Assembly (NCBI RefSeq): GCF_014356525.2
Contig: NC_052506.1
Coordinates: 15,309,872 to 15,373,871 of the forward strand
DNA from: Nilaparvata lugens
Taxonomy: Eukaryota > Arthropoda > Insecta > Hemiptera > Delphacidae
Direction: 5' to 3'
DNA: 64,000 bases
The position numbers and the translations under genes are program-made. A model generated the notes under the pieces. It was not told the DNA's origin and did not search any database. It saw only the letters and a list, made by a program, of their open reading frames with translations. Shown piece by piece: positions 28,101-39,539 of this stretch (its first letter is position 1; every line of letters begins with the position of its first letter).

Positions 28101-31100
28101 CGATATCCGGGAAAAGGGTAATTTTCTCATTCAGTTCGCTCTCTTTCTATTGCCGCTCATTTTCAATTAACTATTGAAAGTTTGTGGGCCGTCGCCATCT
28201 TGGATGCAATCACGACACTATCGTTTAATTACTCTGCGCGGCAACCAGTTTGTTGGTTATTGTTGTTCTCTTCACTTCACTGTGTCAACGCGAACGCTTC
28301 TTCCTACATAATGACGGCAGCTTGCTACTTATGGCTCTTAATTAGCTTGATGTTATGAATTGATTGCATATTTGACACCTCCCAGAAGAAAATTACATTC
28401 TGTAAAGTGTGTAACGTTTTGCAGTAGAGCGCAATCTAAATGACTGGAAAGTGTTGATGATATTTAACTGTAGTTAAGCTCCATTCTACACTATCAACCT
28501 ACTGTATTTGACGATGCCTGTTGTGGACCTTTTTTATTTAATGACGTATAAAGATATTGTCTTCTTGTATCCTTGTACTCTTTGAGTACAAGGGAAAAGG
28601 GTACAATTCAAAATCTTGAATCAGCACTCGAAGATTGTTGATGATATTGATATTGACCTGTAGTTAAGCTCTATGCCACACCATACAACTACTTTATTCC
28701 AGAATTCTTGAGTATATTTCCTGAAAGAGAAAAGATTTTGTGCCCGCTGGTGACATTTCAACCAATAAAACTTCAAATTAGGGCGCAAATCTATAAATAA
28801 AATTGAAATAATAATTTCAAAATGACTGAAGAAAGATCAAACCTAATCTGGAATAAAATTCTCTGCAATGAAGCTTCGCCTCCATGCATTCATCTTCTAT
28901 GGAAACTTTGGAATAAATCACCATATTTTTATGAAAATAGATTGTAATTTCATCAATAGCCTTCAACCTCACTAGTTGAATAAATATACATCGATAGTAC
29001 TGTATTTCCATTATCTAAAACCAACTGTGAGAGCAAACAGATTGAGTTTCAAACAATTAGTTTCAATCTATCAATATTTGAAGTAAAACACATTAGCTGA
29101 CTAATACTATCGACTAATACTCTATTGCATAATTACAACTCTCAGATGCACTCATGTTAACAAGCTCATTGGAAAGCAAGCAAGATGCATGGAATAGTGT
29201 TGACACCTCAGTGCCAATGTAGTTGGAAACCGAACCTTCTTTAAATATTTTCTCAGCCTTCAATGCTCATTGATTTACAATAAAAAAACTGAATGTTCAT
29301 GACAATCATTGGGACTCATCTAATCCCTAGGGAAGTGTAGCTCTATTTTCATAGTTTTCACTCTCAATTTAAGCCTATTACAGCAATAAAATAATAAATA
29401 AACCATGCCAATATAGTGTGGGGCTACTTAACTAACAAGTATTTGAATATATTCAAATGCTTCTGAATGTATCCAACAGCCATGCCTTTAGTTTGACAAT
29501 CATGACTCTCTTTTCTGTTCTTAAAGTGTGTTCAAGAACACACATCATTATACAATCAAACATATTCAAACAATCGTGTCACACATTTGGTGAAGTGATT
29601 GATTGTTTTCAACTTATTCCTGCAAGTTCTATGAGCTATTGTAATATTGTTTGTATGATCATTATTACTCACTGATGTGTTGTTGACCATTGTTCGCAAG
29701 TAGACGACTCTCTCCAGGAGTGATCATTCTGATATCGTATCACAAAATACAGTTTGCAGTAGGATACCCTTGTAAACTTTTAAAGTAGATCTTGTAGATT
29801 AGTAGAAAATGAAGCCTTCAGTAGTCCACCGAGTTCCTTATCACATTGAGAACACTTTTAGAACACCACATTTGGATCTCCCTTATTAGATACAACACTC
29901 ATGGGTTGAAGGAAAGTTGATAATGATCACAAACAAGGCCTACTGATGAAAAATACAGTTGAATGATATTTCCGAGAACACCTGTTTGATAGGATTTGAT
30001 CTGAGCAGTATCTTCAGATTGAATGAAATGATTCAACGTGAGTAAACTTCGTAATTGGGTTGAGATTTAATTGAATTGATAAACTTGATAAAACACAGTG
30101 TTTGTTATCATCGTGAGTAACGTGTGATTAGGTGAGAGCACATTGTGACGCGACGCATCGGAACCAACTGAGTGTTATTTGAGTTTGGTACCCTTGCGGA
30201 GCAGAGCTTTGGTGCGCGCATGCGTACTAGCGACCACGTGATCGGAGTAGGGGGCAACGGATAATGACATTATAAAGGCATTGAAAGGATCTCGTCCCGC
30301 CGCGCCCCGCGCCAAATGCGAAAGGAATTAATGAGATTGGTTTTAAAAGTTTGCGCAGCTACGTCAGTGTAATGGGAAATCGGCGGCAAAGTCTACGGAG
30401 CGGTGCCTACGCGTGTGGACCTGTGCCGGTTCTGGTGTAGGGTAGAGGGTTGTTATGCTGTGTAGTGCACCCTCAGCCCAATATTTCCACACAACACTCG
30501 CGCGCTGCTCGAGATTTTCTGAAACAGCCACCTCTCCCTTCCTCCCCCTCTATCATAGCTCGGTGATCCGCCGCGTCTACATTGAACAATGCGTTCGGGA
30601 TGCCGTCATTTTACACTATTATTGTACAGAACAAGCGCACCTCGTTCCAGTGACAAGATCCACTGTCGTCGCCGCCAATCAAGCAGGCATTGAAAGAAGT
30701 AATTCGCTCGAGTTGTCTCTAACCCCTCAGCGTCTTAGCCGCCACTTTCCTTTCTTCCCTTCCATCCGTTCGCTGCCACCTAATGAAATACAAACTGCTA
30801 AATTAAGAGCCAACAGCTGCTCAAGAACCCTTCAATTTCAATCGGCCGCTGATTAAATTTCCATAGATAGAATGAATGTGGATTGACGACTACTTGAATA
30901 CCCAGTCCTGATTGCACCACTTTATGTTTGCTCATTCGCTTCAAGTAGATCAGCTCAAATCGAATGCTTCTCCGCCGCACCAATTATTGAATTATGCGCC
31001 ATTGTTGAAATATTATACTCTAATGGATGATTAGTATATCCAATACTGGAGGAGAATATACGTTTTTGTACAATAGTATTTTCAAATGAAATAAATTCAT

Positions 31101-32160
31101 AATAAACTCAAGAAATACATTTTCTTTTACTTCCTCTTTTTTTCACATCTCTTTCTGACCCCCATTCAGCTCATCATCATTATTATATCATATTTTCCTT
31201 ATACCTGCTTCATTCCTCACTGAACTTTCTGCTTAATTCCCAAGTCCTGTTTTGGATGTCAGGATCTCACATTACTATAGAATCTTCAAAAGGTAACATA
31301 GTACAAACCCAACAAGCTATCTATTGTTAATATAAAAATCAGATCATGGAAAAATTAATTATATATGTTTTTCCTATGTAGACCTGTATTATGATTTCCA
31401 TACATATTGATAGCAGCATTCCATTCAAAATCAAATTAAACTGGGATTCCAACAATTTATTTTCAATTAAGGAGGGATTAGAATGCAATCTGTTGAAGAT
31501 GGAAATTGATTGATTGGCGGCTAGAACGTAATTACCCTGCGTATTGATTAATTTGGATTAACAGAATGGTTTGTCTCCAGAGACTTGCCCAAATTACGAT
31601 TTGATAATATCTATTCCAGATTGCTACACAGATAAATTTCAATTCCAGTTCGAACTTGGCTGCGTTTGGGGATGTTCTTATAGGCATAACTCCAATTTGA
31701 AGATGCGACCAGTAATTTGTGCAGCAGCTGGGCTGCACAGCTCACAGCGCTGGGGGATTCGGAGTTTGACAAGACGACTCGACTAACTTGGCCATTAGAC
31801 TTGGCTTGTCTCACGGGCCGCTCGCTGTCCCAGTCGAATTGAACGATGGTCGTTCTTGCACCGTGATTACCGTCTTGGGACGGCGAGCTGAAGCTCTTAT
31901 CGTTAAGTTGGTGATGTATGATGTCGCCCGGGCGGCCCTCTGCGATCATCGGTCACCCAACAGCCAAAACACTCACTAGTCAGCACACTCAAAGCAAAAT
32001 CCCTCCAAGGAAAGCTATGTTATTGCCTCTGCACAACACAAAAAACCACCCCCACCTTCCGAACAACCCTCTCAGCGATATTACAACCGCAACTAACGAG
32101 CTGCCACGACCAGACACACGATTTTAATTCATTCTTGTGTTTTCTCCACGTGCCCTTTCG
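28101..32160. other. Candidate regulatory or promoter-like patches upstream of Bx
   Basis: Patches lie at 28130-28360, 30120-31000 and 31470-32130. The 30120-30460 part has the highest CpG density of the left half (GCGCGCATGCGTACTAGCG, GGATCTCGTCCCGCCGCGCC), an E-box CACGTG and a CATTATAAAGG core. It is the best promoter-like region for a Bx 5' end, but I could not fix a start or strand. The open frame of 133 codons at 30455-30856 has no recognisable protein features. Between the patches the DNA is AT-rich with a loose local duplication near 28450-28700. Confidence 0.35.
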
Positions 32161-32439
32161 TTTACAGAAGTCTTACGCATAGCTCTGGCTAAACATAGGG
32201 TAGTATTGGAAATTGAGAGAAGATCATCAAGTATCGCTGGGTAAGAGAATTATGGAGATCATTCTTCAACAATAAATTTTGTGATATAAGCTTACTTGGT
32301 AATTTCAGATGAGATTTCACGAAGTAAATTTGTAACTGATATGCATGTGATTCATTGTTATAAATGTAATATGTTCTTTTTGTCATGTTTTGTTTGTTGT
32401 TTTCATTTTTTGCTCTATTCAATAACTATAGTATTACTA

Positions 32440-33190
32440 TTATATATACTATAGTTGAGCGAGCGAAGTGACGGTTTTGCATTTCTCTTTATGTTTAAGT
32501 GTTTATATGTTGCGCATTTACGGCGAAACGCAGCAATAGATTTTCATGAAATTTGACAGGTATGTGCCTTTTTAAATTGCGCGTCGAAGTATGTACAAGG
32601 TTTTTGGAAATTTTGAATTTCAAGAATAATATAAAAGGAAAAGAAGCCTCCTTCATACACCAATATTAGAGTAAAATTCAGACTATAGGATCATTCATCA
32701 TAAATCAGCTATCGAGTGGATTATAAACTGCATGCAATGACGCATGCGATTCAATATCTCAATGTAACTTGGTGGAAAATCAGCTGCTGTGTGGACTATT
32801 AATTGCATGCCTCATTGAATGCAACTTTTATGAACTATTGATTGCATGCAATAACGCATCAATTAATAACTAAAATAACATGTATTTTCTCTCGACCTTT
32901 CTCTGCTTTGAACTCGGGCTGTCCTGTTGCCAGTATGTCTTGAAGGAGATTAGGTTTTGATGTTAGCATTTTTGATACACCAACCCCAACAGCCATTAGC
33001 CGTTTTCACACCGATATCTCGCCGACACGACATACAGACAGGATTTACTCTGATGGACAGTATACGAGGAGACTGTGGTTCATGACTGCGCGAGGTCTAC
33101 TGTTCACAGAACTACTAGTTATTATAGAGTAGAAATCAGACTATAGAATTATTCATCATAAATCAGCTGTCTAGTAGAATATAATACTAC
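32440..33190. repeat. Dispersed repeat beginning GAGCGAGCGAAGTGACGG
   Basis: The sequence differs in texture from its flanks. It starts ACTATAGTTGAGCGAGCGAAG, continues with GGCGAAACGCAGCAATAG and ATGAAATTTGACAGGTATGT, and has internal near-repeats (AATCAGCT, GCATGCAATRACGCAT, GACTATAG at both 32690 and 33138). No intact frame. Consistent with a non-autonomous retroelement; family not assigned. Confidence 0.5.
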
Positions 33191-33199
33191 CCGTTAAAA

Positions 33200-35560
33200 A
33201 ACATCGAATTGTTTTGTGTTGTTTTTGTATGTACGTACCTGACGATGTCTATGTATTTATCAAAAGAATGATTATTAACATTATACATTTACGAGTGCCG
33301 TGATGAGCTCATGAGCAATATTTTCTAAAATTCTTAGGTGTATGAATATCTATAAGATTCATAGATTACATAATATGAACTAGGAGTATAAACTCCATAG
33401 TTTTGAATAGTTCCAAGTACGGTTATAGATTTGATTGGAATAGTAGATGAAGTTGATCATAGAGCTTGTTACCAGCAAAATAGCATTTATAATATTATGC
33501 TATTTCCAATGATATTTTGAATTCCTTGGATATCACAATACTCTAAATGTTTGTCAGCAGTGTTGTGAATTCACATTTTTTCACAAACTGGTTGAATTAA
33601 GTGATATTTTAATAAAATTTTGCCGATCCATTGAAATTATTCTACTCTGAATATCTTCGGCACTCACTTTTTTCTTTCATAGTGTAGGGTTATAAAAGAG
33701 AATAAGGAGAAAGAGAATAAAACATCTAATTTATTTATACATTGAGACATAGGCTCAATATCATATAATATCATACAATATCATTCTCAACTATGAATGA
33801 TTGGGAAAGGAACAGGCTTAAAGCCCAAAATTGTTCCTTTCTCAAATTTATATAGAAATTGTCCAAAAATAGGTTAAAATAGATGAAATCCACTACATTA
33901 ATCCGATTTCAATTCATTATTCAACTATCAGATAGTATATCGTCAATAGGTTAAACTAGTCATTAGTATCGTCTTGAACTAGTCACGTAAGGGATGAGAA
34001 CGTGGACCTGTAAACTTCACAAACGCCAAATGATAAAAACGAAAAATTCAATATATGTCAATTCTTCAGCTCTGATATTCTCTCCTCAAATAACCGATGA
34101 TATTTCATAATCATTTCATGGCTACCTAATAAAAGGAGTTTTGAAAATATTATAAATAATGGATCAAATATTGAAAGACTTGATGGTCAGTGCTTGATCA
34201 ATCATCGAATCAAGAGAAAATCTAATCTCTTCATCAAGAGAAAAGTTTAGACTGTAGAGTTTGATCAACTGAAGAACCGTAAGCATTGAAATTGGATAAT
34301 GTGAAGACGCAGCCAACTGAAGTGAATTGTGGCAAAGCGAATCAACAGTTGCCAGTTGCAAGTCGGCTTCGACTGCGACTTGTCGAGAAGCAACGATTTG
34401 ATTCATGGCAGCAACGAAAGATTTGCTGTCCGGGAAATTGCAACTTGAAAAGAGCATAATGAAAAGGAATCGAATATTGAGGCGCCGTCGTTTGAAATGT
34501 CATCGATTAATTGGGCCGACGCAGGCACAAGTCAGCACGCCGCGCACAAACACGCCAAAGTGATTTCATTCGAATGATCTGATTTGTTGGCTACAATTTC
34601 CCCTTGATTTCCTGACTTTGCACCTTTGCCGCTGGTGCTTTCTTCTTGGCGTCTGCAGACGGAGGATATTAATGTTTGTATCTTGATTGAATAACCATCT
34701 TTATGACACTCTGTTCGCTCTTTGTCGGTCGTTACCCTTTTCGCGTAACGAGTTTCTCAGCACTCAGCACTCGAAGCCAATTTCCTTCAGCGGCCGTCGC
34801 TCGCTGCTCGAAAACAACCCCTGATATGCAAGTGCTAACCTGCTAACCTCCTTTCCACCAACCACCGCTAGCTGGGCCTATCGTAATCTGAATTGAAATA
34901 GTAAGCTTATCCCATCAAAACAATAATTGATTCCATCATGAAACCGTACAGCTTGTTTGCGATCTAGAAATACATTAGGTGTTCTCGTTTAGCGCAATCT
35001 ATTGAATTAATGCTTACATCATTTTGTCCTAATGACAGATTCACTTTACACTGTCATCAGAATTTCTCATGAATAAAATAAATGCTTCCCATTAAACTAA
35101 TTTTTTTCATTCTTCTTAGTTTTCAATCGAATTAAATTCTAAATTTTGGTTTGTTTATTTTTGGACTTGAAAAGTGAAGAACATAATCTACGTTCAAGAC
35201 ATTACTTCTATCGAGATTCGGAAAGGGAACAGTTTTGGGTTGGGTCAGTTGGTCCATTTCTGATCATATATTTGATTTGTGTATTATGAAATGTGAATAA
35301 ATAAATAAATAATTAAAGTTTAAAGTGAATCTCACTATAGTGAATTTTATACAATCACAAATAGACAAATCTTTATAAATTCAATACAATCAACAAAAGT
35401 AATGTTCATCTCATGATCTCAGAGTTGAATGTGATCGCTCGTGAGGAAAGGAGAGGCTTGTGATCAATCTAAAAAAATCCTTTCAGTTTTATGTATAGGT
35501 TTTAACTTAACAAAGCTCAACGAATAGTATACATTATAAAGACTGTTATACCAACTTTCT
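33200..35560. other. AT-rich stretch plus one GC-richer patch
   Basis: Apart from the family E repeat, a GC-richer patch lies at 34440-34880 (CGTCGTTTGAAATGTCATCG onward) next to ATTAATTGGG and similar cores. The minus-strand frame at 34164-34457 is not convincing as a protein. Nothing else was recognised. Confidence 0.35.
33742..33880. repeat. Hairpin SINE-like repeat, family E
   Basis: ATTGGGAAAGGAACAGGC and TTGTTCCTTTCTCAAATTTA form a hairpin, followed by AATTGTCCAAAAATAGGTTA. The same order (TTTATTTA tract, hairpin, then GTCCAAAA-like tail) recurs at 35565-35690, 60150-60270 and 62405-62565. Confidence 0.6.
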
Positions 35561-35564
35561 AATA

Positions 35565-35690
35565 TTTATTTATTTATAATTTTCACAAACTAGCACTGAT
35601 TGGGAGAGAAAAACTAAGGATACTCCTTGTACTATTTCTCTCCCAAATTTAGATAACTTTTAAAAGTCCTAAATAGGGTTATGGTTTCAC
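35565..35690. repeat. Hairpin SINE-like repeat, family E
   Basis: A TTTATTTATTTAT tract, then GATTGGGAGAGAAAAACTAA pairing with GTACTATTTCTCTCCCAA, then AGTCCTAAATAGGGTTATGG. Same layout as the copy at 33742. Confidence 0.6.
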
Positions 35691-35856
35691 TTTTCTAAAA
35701 TTTAGTCCATTTTCACTAAAAAACAACGAAAACTGAGAATTTTTCATTTTTACGGTTAAAAACAGAATAAAAAACAAAAATATCACACTCAAATCACCAT
35801 TAATTGGAACATTTTTGCTAATTTTGATCATGATATTTATCATGTACTCTTCAAAA

Positions 35857-36117
35857 TAATGAATTGTTATTAAACGAAATTCCAATTAAATGCTGTGAAT
35901 CACCCCGAAGACTTCTGCTACTGCAAATATTGACAACAGGGTAAACAGCTAGATGGAAATTCGATGAGCGCTACTATACAAAAATTATTTGTCAATATTT
36001 GCAGTAGCAGAAGTCTTAGGGGTGATTCGCAGCATTTGATTGGAATTTCGTTTAATAATAATTATTCATTAATCAGCATTTGAGCAAATGCAATTTCCAA
36101 TTTACTTTCATCTGTAA
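35857..36117. mobile_element. Foldback MITE, family A, internally deleted
   Basis: The two arms face each other through CACCCCGAAGACTTCTGCTA and TAGCAGAAGTCTTAGGGGTG. The left arm is shortened at its outer end. It preserves the unoccupied site ACAGCTAGATGG that is split by another MITE in the copy at 59130. Confidence 0.85.
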
Positions 36118-36119
36118 AT

Positions 36120-38010
36120 CTATTGTTTAGAGTTAGACATGATAGAGTTTTGATTATCTTAAGGCGAAAATTCATGAATTTTGGCGACTTGATTCAATCA
36201 GAATGATTTATAAGAGGTTTATTAAATTATTGAATTTTTGTATTTCTCATGGAAAATTGGGGTTCAGGGAAAAGCAATAATTATTGATAGTCTGACAAAT
36301 CATTAGAGCTCATACTCTAACAACTCAAAGGTATCTGAGTTGTATTCTTGAAAGAGTTTTCCATATTTTCAATAACTACTTCCAATCACAACGCATTAAG
36401 CAGTATTCCTTTATTAAACAGTTTAATCACATAGCTCTGAATCACAACGTATTAATCTGAATATTTAGAATATTTTTCTTATTTTCAAGAATTCAATAAT
36501 AATAATAATAATAAATAAGAAGAAGAACTCTCAATCACAACCGTGAGCTCAATCCCACAGCTCTCAATCAAAACTTAAGGCTGTATTGTAGAAGAAGTTC
36601 TCTTCTTTAAATCAATTTTGCCAAGATCAATCGCAGGTTCTGACTCCTCAACCACCTTCCTCCCTTTTGGACCTGGCTGCTAGTTAGTATAGTATTCGGC
36701 GTCCTTAGCGGATTAGACGGATGCAGGATTTGATAGAGCCGAACTGTTGAGACGTGCGAGCTATTGAAGAGAAGCCAGTTGCCCCAGGCAGAGCAGAGAG
36801 CTGCCAGCTGCTTCTCCTCCTCGGAACGGGGTCGATTTCTATAGTCAACGAACTTGTAGTGTACGCTAATTAGGGGTCGGACGGCATTGCGTTGCGTAGC
36901 ACCCGAGATTTGTCGACACTTGGACCTCTCTCACTCTCACTCACTCTCTCTCTCCCTCTCTCCCTAGACGAGGGTTGGTGAACAGCCATTGTTCGCTACA
37001 CCGGTGAGTTCTGCTTCTACAATCAGCCTTGAAAGAAAACTCATTTGTGTGAAAGCACCCTCAGACTTGGCGCTCTCACACATTACATCATGTTTTGAAC
37101 GAATGTTATACCTGGAAATCTTCATGCGCACCAAAATCTCGAATGTTCAATGACAGTGATGTGAGTCTAGTAGCTAACGAGAAGTAACCAATGTTTTTTC
37201 CTCTAGTTAGCAGAATATCAGGAATAAAAAACGTCCCACTAATTAATTTGATGATTTCTCTTTCTAATGAATAATGAATGAATAATGAATAATAATAGAA
37301 TCATATCATGGTTTGTTCCAAGGTTTTAGTTGTTGAATATATTGGAGCCTTCAAATTGACACAAACATTCATGGAAACGGATGAGTAAGTAGATTCGGAA
37401 TATAAAATTTCAGTTAACCCGATGTATTGAGCAGGGCAGCTATTGATTAATAATGATGTAAGAGCCAGAACTAGTTACTCGTTATTTTTATGAATAAGTG
37501 GCTGCAGCCCATTCAAATTGTTCTATTTAGTATGAATACCTATACAATTCACCCTCAATAATACAAACAACAATTATCTTATACGTGATTATGTGATATT
37601 GGTGAGGGAATAAATAGATTGAGTCAATGAAAGGATGATTGCTGGACTTCAGATATGTGGACACGAAGTATTTGAAAGAAATTAATATTTGATGCGAGAC
37701 ACATTGGAGGGATGCTTGAAAAGTGATACAGTTTGAATGAGAATCTTCATCTATCATTGAAAACTGTCGTTTCATCAGTTTATTGAAACTGTTGTCCACT
37801 TTGATTTTGATCACTCTTTTAAAATGTAATTAAAGGTTGATCAAACTTGTCAAAGTTACAAGTTCTCAATATATTATTAAATACCTCAATGGTCCCCATT
37901 TGTAATTTTCTCTCATTATGTCCCTAGGAGCAGATATTTTTCCTCTTAGCTACTTTTTCATTAAAAATATAATCATCAAGTTTTCTTTTGACTTATTACT
38001 CTGAATGATG
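36120..38010. other. Intergenic or intronic DNA with one GC-richer patch
   Basis: The patch at 36600-37020 has a pyrimidine tract ending CTCTCCCTAG at 36965 and a donor-like ACACCGGTGAGTT near 37000-37011, so a short plus-strand non-coding exon is conceivable. A TTCAATAATAATAATAATAA run lies near 36495. No coding gene. Confidence 0.3.
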
Positions 38011-38011
38011 C

Positions 38012-38326
38012 CTACTCTAACCGATTATTTTGACCTACTTCACAAAGAACATATTTTTCTCTAAGCCACTTGTACATATCATGAGTAGCCGCAGGAATTA
38101 ACAGTTTATAATAATTATCCTGGAAACCCAGCAACGGAGTTTCCGGCACAGCTCCGCGTGATCTCCAGATCTGCTTCAAACGTTCAAACACCAAACCGAA
38201 AAGTACCTTTTGTTTTTCTTCGTATATATCATATTTTCTACTTATAAAATAATAATATAATATATATCTTTTTGTATAATATTTTTTTTCAAATGCATAT
38301 TCAAACAACTTATTCTTTGAACTCAT
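38012..38326 (-). CDS. Uncharacterised 104-residue open frame
   Basis: An ATG-started frame with a composition unlike most random frames here. It is lysine- and tyrosine-rich at first (residues 1-40). A better-balanced part follows containing RLKQIWRSRGAVPETPLLGF, QDNYYKLLIPAATHDMYKWL and REKYVLCEVGQ. The second half uses GC-richer codons than the flanks. A possible acceptor (TTTATAAG) precedes residue 36 and a possible donor (GAA then GTAGGT) lies near the end, so it could be one exon of a split gene or a fragment of an old element. I recognise no domain. It could still be chance. Confidence 0.3.
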   Translation of the reverse strand: MSSKNKLFEYAFEKKYYTKRYILYYYFISRKYDIYEEKQKVLFGLVFERLKQIWRSRGAVPETPLLGFQDNYYKLLIPAATHDMYKWLREKYVLCEVGQNNRLE

Positions 38327-38959
38327 AGTTTTCTGGTTTTCAAAGCAAAAGACTCACATGTACACAACATTTCAATCATCATTCATTCATTCATGATTTA
38401 TTCTACTCATATAAATTCACAAAATTACAGAATTGTAGTAGTGCTTGATTCCCATTCAATTTCCGCCCCAACTATGGTCACAACAGTTATAATCAGTCAA
38501 GTTTCCAATTTGGTCTCACAGTTGCAAGGTAATCAGTTTCTGATAGATACACATTTCGAATTAGCATCGCCCTCATGGGACGAGGCAGAATTTTCATTAA
38601 GATAAGCGATCACTTGAAAGTAATGAGAGTGGGGTTGAGTGACGGAGAGGGGTGTGGAGGAGAGGAGAGCTTGATGAATCGCTCTTGTTTAAATCTGCCA
38701 CATTAGTATCATCGTCATCAGAATGACAATAACGGTGATTATAGAGATAAGTAGGGCGTCGTCGGTTGCACGCTTCTAGTTGCAATAATAATTCAAGAGC
38801 TTTACTGGTCGCCTAATGGAACAGACTACTCTCTCACTCTCTCCAACTTACACATGCAATACATCTGTCTCTGTCACTCGATCGGCACTCGAATTAGAAG
38901 AATTGGTAAGGCTGGTAAGGTTTGATGTTGTGTTCTGTTTGACGGGTGAGGCTGCGTCA

Positions 38960-38998
38960 TGATGTTATAAATATGGGCGGAAGGGTGGTATCACTGAG
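38960..38998 (+). promoter_or_regulatory. Core promoter match: TATA box and initiator
   Basis: TATAAATA at 38966-38973 is followed by the insect-type initiator TCACT at 38991-38995, placing +1 at the A at 38993, 27 bases from the start of the TATA box. AGATTT at +28 is close to a DPE. The surrounding patch (38880-39380) is GC-richer. The next supported plus-strand coding exon is that of the membrane-protein gene 3.6 kb downstream, so this may be its promoter; that link is inference. Confidence 0.5.
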
Positions 38999-39280
38999 AA
39001 CACAACTTGTGTCGGACAAAAGATTTCTGGAGTAGCATTCACTGATAAGCGGCGAAGTCACCCCTCGGACAAAGTCACCAGCCATCGGGCCAGGGGTTGA
39101 GCAGCAACTTTATGACTTGCAAACGCCTCGTGGTCTGTGGGAACGCACGCTTGATCCGATTAGCGATTGAGAGCGGCGCACGCACTGCATTCGCTCTGGG
39201 TAGCGCACAGCGCACGCATATCAATGTCAAACGCATAAATAAAGGACAGCATTACAGAAAATCTCATCAAGAATGGATTT

Positions 39281-39532
39281 TGTCAATAATCTTGTACAAC
39301 TGCAGAAGATGTGTTTGGAAATGGAACTGCAGGTCTCCTATCATCTCCTCTCACTTCGGGGTTGAAAGTTCGTCATAATGTTCGGAAAGTCATTGTGCAC
39401 TTTAATTGTCAATAATCTTGTACAACTGCAGAAGATGTGTTTGGAAGTGGAACTGGAGGTCTCCTATCATCTCCTCTCACTTTGGGGTTGAAAGTTTGTC
39501 ATAACTAGTGTTCGGAAAGTCATTGTGCACTG
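39281..39532. repeat. Tandem duplication, 126-bp unit, two copies
   Basis: TGTCAATAATCTTGTACAAC begins copies at 39281 and 39407. Both continue through CTGCAGAAGATGTGTTTGGA and TTCGGAAAGTCATTGTGCAC with only a handful of substitutions and one 4-base insertion (CTAG) in copy 2. In the first copy a short frame MDFVNNLVQLQKMCLEMELQ reaches a CAG-GTCTCC junction, which could be chance. Confidence 0.92.
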
Positions 39533-39539
39533 AATTATG

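Noticed and set aside
30455..30856. Plus-strand ORF of 133 codons
   Set aside because: No domain, no low-complexity or signal features, and it sits in a GC-rich patch where long chance frames are expected.
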